7,678 nucleotides of DNA. Source: Planctomycetaceae bacterium (lineage in GTDB: Bacteria; Planctomycetota; Planctomycetia; Pirellulales; Thermoguttaceae). A program made the position numbers and the translations under genes. Location of the stretch: contig JAISQS010000419.1 of NCBI GenBank assembly GCA_031274045.1, positions 1 through 7,678 on the forward strand. Direction: 5' to 3'. This document shows positions 5,998-7,678 of this stretch, one piece after another. Numbering within the stretch: the first letter of the stretch is position 1; each line of letters starts with the position of its first letter. The notes under the pieces were generated by a model that saw nothing but the letters and a program-made list of their open reading frames with translations, was not told the DNA's origin and searched no databases.

Positions 5998-7678
5998 TTA
6001 CTTTATGTCTATTTTTTTATCGTTGTATGTTTTCAATTTTTCACAAACCCGTCTGCAAACATCCGCCCAATAATCCACACTACCCAAACAACAACCATCC
6101 ATAAACTCAACACACGAAATATCACGCCACGCATTGATGTAATTTTTATTGTCTTTGGCGGGTTGTTTCTTTTCTTTTTTTTGTTTTGGATTTTCCGCGT
6201 TCCCGTTGGTGTTCTCGTTCTCGTTGGTGTTCTCGTTCTCGTTAGTGTTCTCGTTCTCGTTCTCGTCTGTTTTGTTTTTTGTAATCGGCAACAGGCTGAC
6301 AATATTTTTAAATTTTGTCTTGATGTTTTTGTCTTGTTTTTTATCAAAGATCGGCACACCGGATTCATCACACAAAAATACCCAACGCGACACCAAACAA
6401 TTACTATCCATCAACGCACACAAGCCAATATTCGCCGCCGTATTCAAACCCGCTTGAATACCTTTGCCCTCCGCATCCGCCGCAACAAAAATATCACCGT
6501 CATTTCGCGGAACCAACAACGTTTTTTGAGCGTCATTCCCTTTGTACGTTTTCCCCTTGCAACTATCAACCAGATGCAAAATCAAACCCTCCGCCGCCGT
6601 TCGCTCCAACTCGTTTTTCTCCCGCGCCCTGTTCGCGATTTTAGCAACATAATCCGTCGGATAAACAATCTTATTCACCGGAATCTCCACACAACACATT
6701 CCGGGTTTGCCCGTTCTTGAATCTTGCCGCGAAGAATATGACGCGTCAACCTGCGACAAAAATAATCCGTACAACTGACAATGCTCAACCAAAAAATCCC
6801 TGACTTTTTTCGATGACCATTGGGCAAACGCTCGTGACTCTTTGTAATCTTGTGACCGATTACGCCGCCGTTCGGGATTTTCAATCACAACGGCATGGCA
6901 AGATTTGAACCGTTCATCATGCGAAACTTGCCGATTCCGCTTTTGCTCAAGCAACCGCCTCAAAGAACCCGTCTTCACTTTGCCATCAACAACACCATCC
7001 CCACAAGGCTTCCTCTCAAACCCCAAACCGATCGCCGCCTCAATAATCCGACTCGACAATTGCCTGACACGACTCTCCCGCAAACGGCGATGAATATCAA
7101 GAATCCTTTTGCCGAAATTTTTAATGTTACTTTCGCTGTTGTTATCGCAGTCGGTTTTTTCGTGTCCGCCATCAAGCCGCATAAAAAAAGCTTTCGAGAC
7201 GTTGTACAATCCGCGAATCGTATTTATTCGCAACATTGAAAGTCCGCCTCGTTGCAAAACAGTTTTGCGTGATCTCATTAACTTTTTTTGCCTGTTTCCA
7301 AATCGCGGCAAAACAAAACGACGAAGCTCACGCAGCCTCTTTTGCAATACATCATCATCCTCCGCCCAAATTTTCTTCAAAGTTTCCGCCAACAAATTAC
7401 AGTCTTCCTTGCACAACTTTTCAGCAACAGACATGAAGGCGTTGTTCCATTTTTCTTGGTTGATTTTTCGTTGCGCGTTGGTCATCACATCAGGATTCGC
7501 AACCGCCCGCCTCTTTAACCGCGTTGTTTGTTCATCGATCATTTTGGCATCACCGCTCAAATACGGCTCAATATTTTTTTGCCAAAATTCTTCAACACTC
7601 TGCGGACAAATCCAATGTTTATTTTGTCTCAAATCAAACAAAATTCTCAAACCACTCAATATCGAATTTTTTCGCTCC
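5998..7678 (-). CDS. cas12b: CRISPR-associated endonuclease Cas12b (C2c1), C-terminal half, 5' end outside window
   Basis: This is the type V-B effector, an RNA-guided DNA-binding protein that normally cleaves DNA through a single RuvC site. The frame is open through the right edge, so the gene is partial; TTG at 7657-7659 is merely the first possible internal start and is used here for numbering. About 559 residues are visible of an expected 1100-1300. In order I see: the helical stretch that follows RuvC-I (1-160, with LSMLRINTIRGLYNVSKAFF); a helix like the one before RuvC-II (185-214); RuvC-II VVIENPE with Glu260 (6880-6882); QWSSKKVRDFL (280-290); SSRQDSRTGKPG (309-320), a Cas12b hallmark; the RuvC-III segment (389-417); and AWRDIS...VDYWADVCRRV near the C-terminus. 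The RuvC-III catalytic Asp is replaced by Gly404. Residues 465-490 are an Asn/Glu/Thr repeat followed by a Lys-rich stretch. RuvC-I, REC and WED regions are not visible, nor are cas1, cas2, cas4, the array or tracrRNA. The subtype assignment is firm; whether the protein cuts DNA is open. Confidence 0.93.
   Translation of the reverse strand, partial: ERKNSILSGLRILFDLRQNKHWICPQSVEEFWQKNIEPYLSGDAKMIDEQTTRLKRRAVANPDVMTNAQRKINQEKWNNAFMSVAEKLCKEDCNLLAETLKKIWAEDDDVLQKRLRELRRFVLPRFGNRQKKLMRSRKTVLQRGGLSMLRINTIRGLYNVSKAFFMRLDGGHEKTDCDNNSESNIKNFGKRILDIHRRLRESRVRQLSSRIIEAAIGLGFERKPCGDGVVDGKVKTGSLRRLLEQKRNRQVSHDERFKSCHAVVIENPERRRNRSQDYKESRAFAQWSSKKVRDFLVEHCQLYGLFLSQVDASYSSRQDSRTGKPGMCCVEIPVNKIVYPTDYVAKIANRAREKNELERTAAEGLILHLVDSCKGKTYKGNDAQKTLLVPRNDGDIFVAADAEGKGIQAGLNTAANIGLCALMDSNCLVSRWVFLCDESGVPIFDKKQDKNIKTKFKNIVSLLPITKNKTDENENENTNENENTNENENTNGNAENPKQKKEKKQPAKDNKNYINAWRDISCVEFMDGCCLGSVDYWADVCRRVCEKLKTYNDKKIDIK
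6205..6264 (-). repeat. 18-bp tandem repeat inside cas12b (Asn-Glu-rich insert)
   Basis: Three 18-bp units (6205-6222, 6223-6240 and 6241-6258; the third has one mismatch) plus a 6-bp partial copy (6259-6264) encode the NENENT repeats at residues 465-485. The unit keeps the reading frame. The insert lies between RuvC-III and the last helix of the C-terminal Nuc/RuvC portion, where Cas12b proteins vary in length, so it is probably a surface loop that grew by slippage. Confidence 0.85.
6409..6495 (-). other. RuvC-III segment of Cas12b with Asp-to-Gly change at the catalytic position
   Basis: Residues 389-417 contain GDIFVAADAEGKG, then IQAGLNTAANIGLCALMD. As remembered, Cas12b proteins read GEIFVS...xADLNAAxNxxxxL here; the Asp is the third RuvC carboxylate (D977 in the Alicyclobacillus enzyme). 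The surrounding residues align without gaps, so the glycine codon GGT (6448-6450; ACC on the plus strand) falls exactly on that Asp. A single base at 6449 separates GGT from GAT. Asp395, nine residues earlier, lies outside the motif and is an unlikely substitute. Confidence 0.8.

Noticed and set aside
6163..6720. 185-codon plus-strand open frame opposite cas12b
   Set aside because: Its start is a Val/Leu-rich antisense reading of the NENENT repeat and it lies wholly within the conserved cas12b coding region; it is a shadow frame.
7657..7659. TTG as the true start of the minus-strand gene
   Set aside because: The frame is open to the window edge, and the protein aligns with Cas12b from a point after RuvC-I, so the real start is far upstream outside the window.

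Overview
The window holds three long genes and two intergenic stretches. Two genes lie on the plus strand (154-1461 and 1894-5754). They face a third on the minus strand (5998 to the right edge), which is cut off at its 5' end by the window border. The DNA is AT-rich, neither plus-strand start has a convincing Shine-Dalgarno sequence, and there are no RNA genes, insertion sequences or CRISPR repeats that I can recognise.

The minus-strand gene is the only one with a clear function. It encodes the C-terminal half of a type V-B CRISPR effector, Cas12b (C2c1). The helical stretch after RuvC-I, the RuvC-II glutamate, the SSRxDSRTGxPG block, the RuvC-III segment and the closing WRD...YW helix all appear in the order I know for Cas12b. 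REC, WED and RuvC-I should lie beyond 7678. The striking point is the RuvC-III catalytic position: Cas12b proteins carry Asp there (xADLNAAxN), but this sequence reads QAGLNTAAN, with a GGT glycine codon at 6448-6450. It could be a naturally nuclease-impaired Cas12b, a decaying gene, or a one-base sequence error. A second oddity is an Asn/Glu-rich 18-bp tandem repeat inserted between RuvC-III and the C-terminal helix.

The 1286-residue plus-strand protein has a signal peptide, about five TPR units, a Pro/Thr-rich linker and then roughly 900 residues of Asn-rich, probably disordered sequence. The 435-residue protein at the left is uncharacterised; its middle seems to repeat a strand-turn-strand pattern. 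Nothing ties either protein to the CRISPR effector. The convergent layout, with a strong hairpin between the gene ends, argues for separate transcription units.

The organism is a bacterium. The Cas12b subtype wording (TSR/SSRQDSRTG, LNxAANIGLxAL), the large secreted TPR/low-complexity protein and the lack of Shine-Dalgarno sites would fit a low-GC member of the Planctomycetota or a related PVC lineage. That placement is inference from family resemblance only.
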